A stretch of 5,141 nt of DNA from Candidatus Woykebacteria bacterium RIFCSPLOWO2_01_FULL_43_14 (GTDB lineage: Bacteria; Patescibacteriota; Microgenomatia; Woykebacterales; 2-01-FULL-43-14): positions 1-5,141 of the forward strand of contig MHDB01000019.1 in the NCBI GenBank assembly GCA_001816835.1, in the 5' to 3' direction. Within the stretch, counting starts at the first letter, position 1. Each line of letters begins with the position of its first letter. The translations under genes and the position numbers were made by a program. This document shows, one piece after another, positions 4,865 through 5,141 of this stretch. The notes under the pieces are model-generated. The model searched no databases, was not told the DNA's origin, and saw only the letters and a program-made list of their open reading frames with translations.

Positions 4865-5141
4865 ATGCTTGCCAAGGTTATCTCAGCTGCGGTGATTGGT
4901 TTGGACGCGTACAAAGTAGACGTTGAAGTCGATATTCCTTCTCAAGGACTCCCCAGTTTTACTATTGTCGGATTACCCGACAAAGCGGTCGAAGAAAGTA
5001 AAGAAAGAGTTCGTTCAGCAATCAAGAACTCAGGAGCAGACTTCCCCGCCAAAAGAATCACCGTCAATCTCGCACCGGCCGACATTCCCAAAGAAGGGCC
5101 TTCCTACGACCTAGCAATCGCCTTAGGGATTTTGATAGCCT
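4865..5141 (+). CDS. comM: ComM/YifB family protein, N-terminal part (cut by window edge)
   Basis: From ATG 4865 the frame is open for 92 codons to the edge. The sequence is the N-terminal subdomain of the magnesium-chelatase-like ComM/YifB family: VEVDIPSQGLPSFTIVGLPD (21-40), AVEESKERVRSAIKNSG (42-58), FPAKRITVNLAPADIPKEG (61-79) and YDLAIALGIL (82-91). These blocks align with E. coli YifB without gaps that I can see. The AAA+ ATPase module with Walker motifs would follow outside the window. ComM is a hexameric helicase that promotes branch migration during integration of incoming DNA in natural transformation (established for Vibrio and Acinetobacter), and the family is widespread, including in bacteria not known to be competent. 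It starts divergently from the DUF5665-like gene. Confidence 0.95.
   Translation, partial: MLAKVISAAVIGLDAYKVDVEVDIPSQGLPSFTIVGLPDKAVEESKERVRSAIKNSGADFPAKRITVNLAPADIPKEGPSYDLAIALGILIA

Noticed and set aside
4738..5114. Plus-strand short frames around the start of comM
   Set aside because: One crosses the divergent promoter region and the other is out of frame with the unmistakable ComM sequence.
1..5141. A novel multi-gene defence, mobile or RNA system
   Set aside because: No nuclease, toxin-antitoxin pair, reverse transcriptase, transposase, repeat array or structured non-coding RNA candidate was found; the window is filled by housekeeping genes plus three uncharacterised or weakly assigned proteins.

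Overview
The window looks like ordinary housekeeping chromosome from a moderately AT-rich bacterium with a small, compact genome. My best guess is a Candidate Phyla Radiation (Patescibacteria) lineage such as Microgenomates or Katanobacteria. That guess is inference. It rests on very short intergenic spaces, a bacterial-type aspartyl-tRNA synthetase lacking its usual inserted domain, a membrane-anchored protein I cannot name, and promoters whose -10 boxes lie only 6-7 bases before the start codon. No mobile element, CRISPR array, tRNA, rRNA or phage gene was seen. TGA is used as a stop at least once (end of the DUF5665-like gene), and no gene needs it recoded.

Layout from left to right. Positions 775 to 1 (minus) hold the N-terminal 258 residues of glutamyl-tRNA synthetase (gltX), cut by the window edge. 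A 67-base divergent promoter region follows. Positions 843-1922 (plus) encode a single-pass membrane protein of unknown function. Its 3' end overlaps the 3' end of the convergent D,D-carboxypeptidase gene (minus, 1887 to about 2945) by 36 bases. That gene in turn appears to overlap the end of aspS (minus, 4203 to 2818). Upstream of aspS lie a Rho-independent terminator (4286 to 4256), a 66-residue hypothetical gene (4492 to 4292) and a small DUF5665-like membrane protein gene (4780 to 4544). The last intergenic region (4781-4864) is divergent, and comM/yifB starts at 4865 (plus) and runs off the right edge.

Two genes make aminoacyl-tRNAs for Glu and Asp. One trims peptidoglycan, one belongs to the competence-related ComM family, and two are probable membrane proteins of unknown role. 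They do not form an obvious single pathway, and I find no convincing new multi-gene system. The most coherent signal is in the control regions. Five of the seven genes (gltX, the 359-residue protein, aspS, the DUF5665-like gene and comM) have a -10-like hexamer ending 6-7 bases before ATG/GTG and no Shine-Dalgarno sequence, so their mRNAs are predicted to be leaderless. Only the 66-residue gene has a clear Shine-Dalgarno site and a longer leader. The other points worth checking are the domain-deleted AspRS with mixed tRNA-specificity markers and the unresolved start of the carboxypeptidase.
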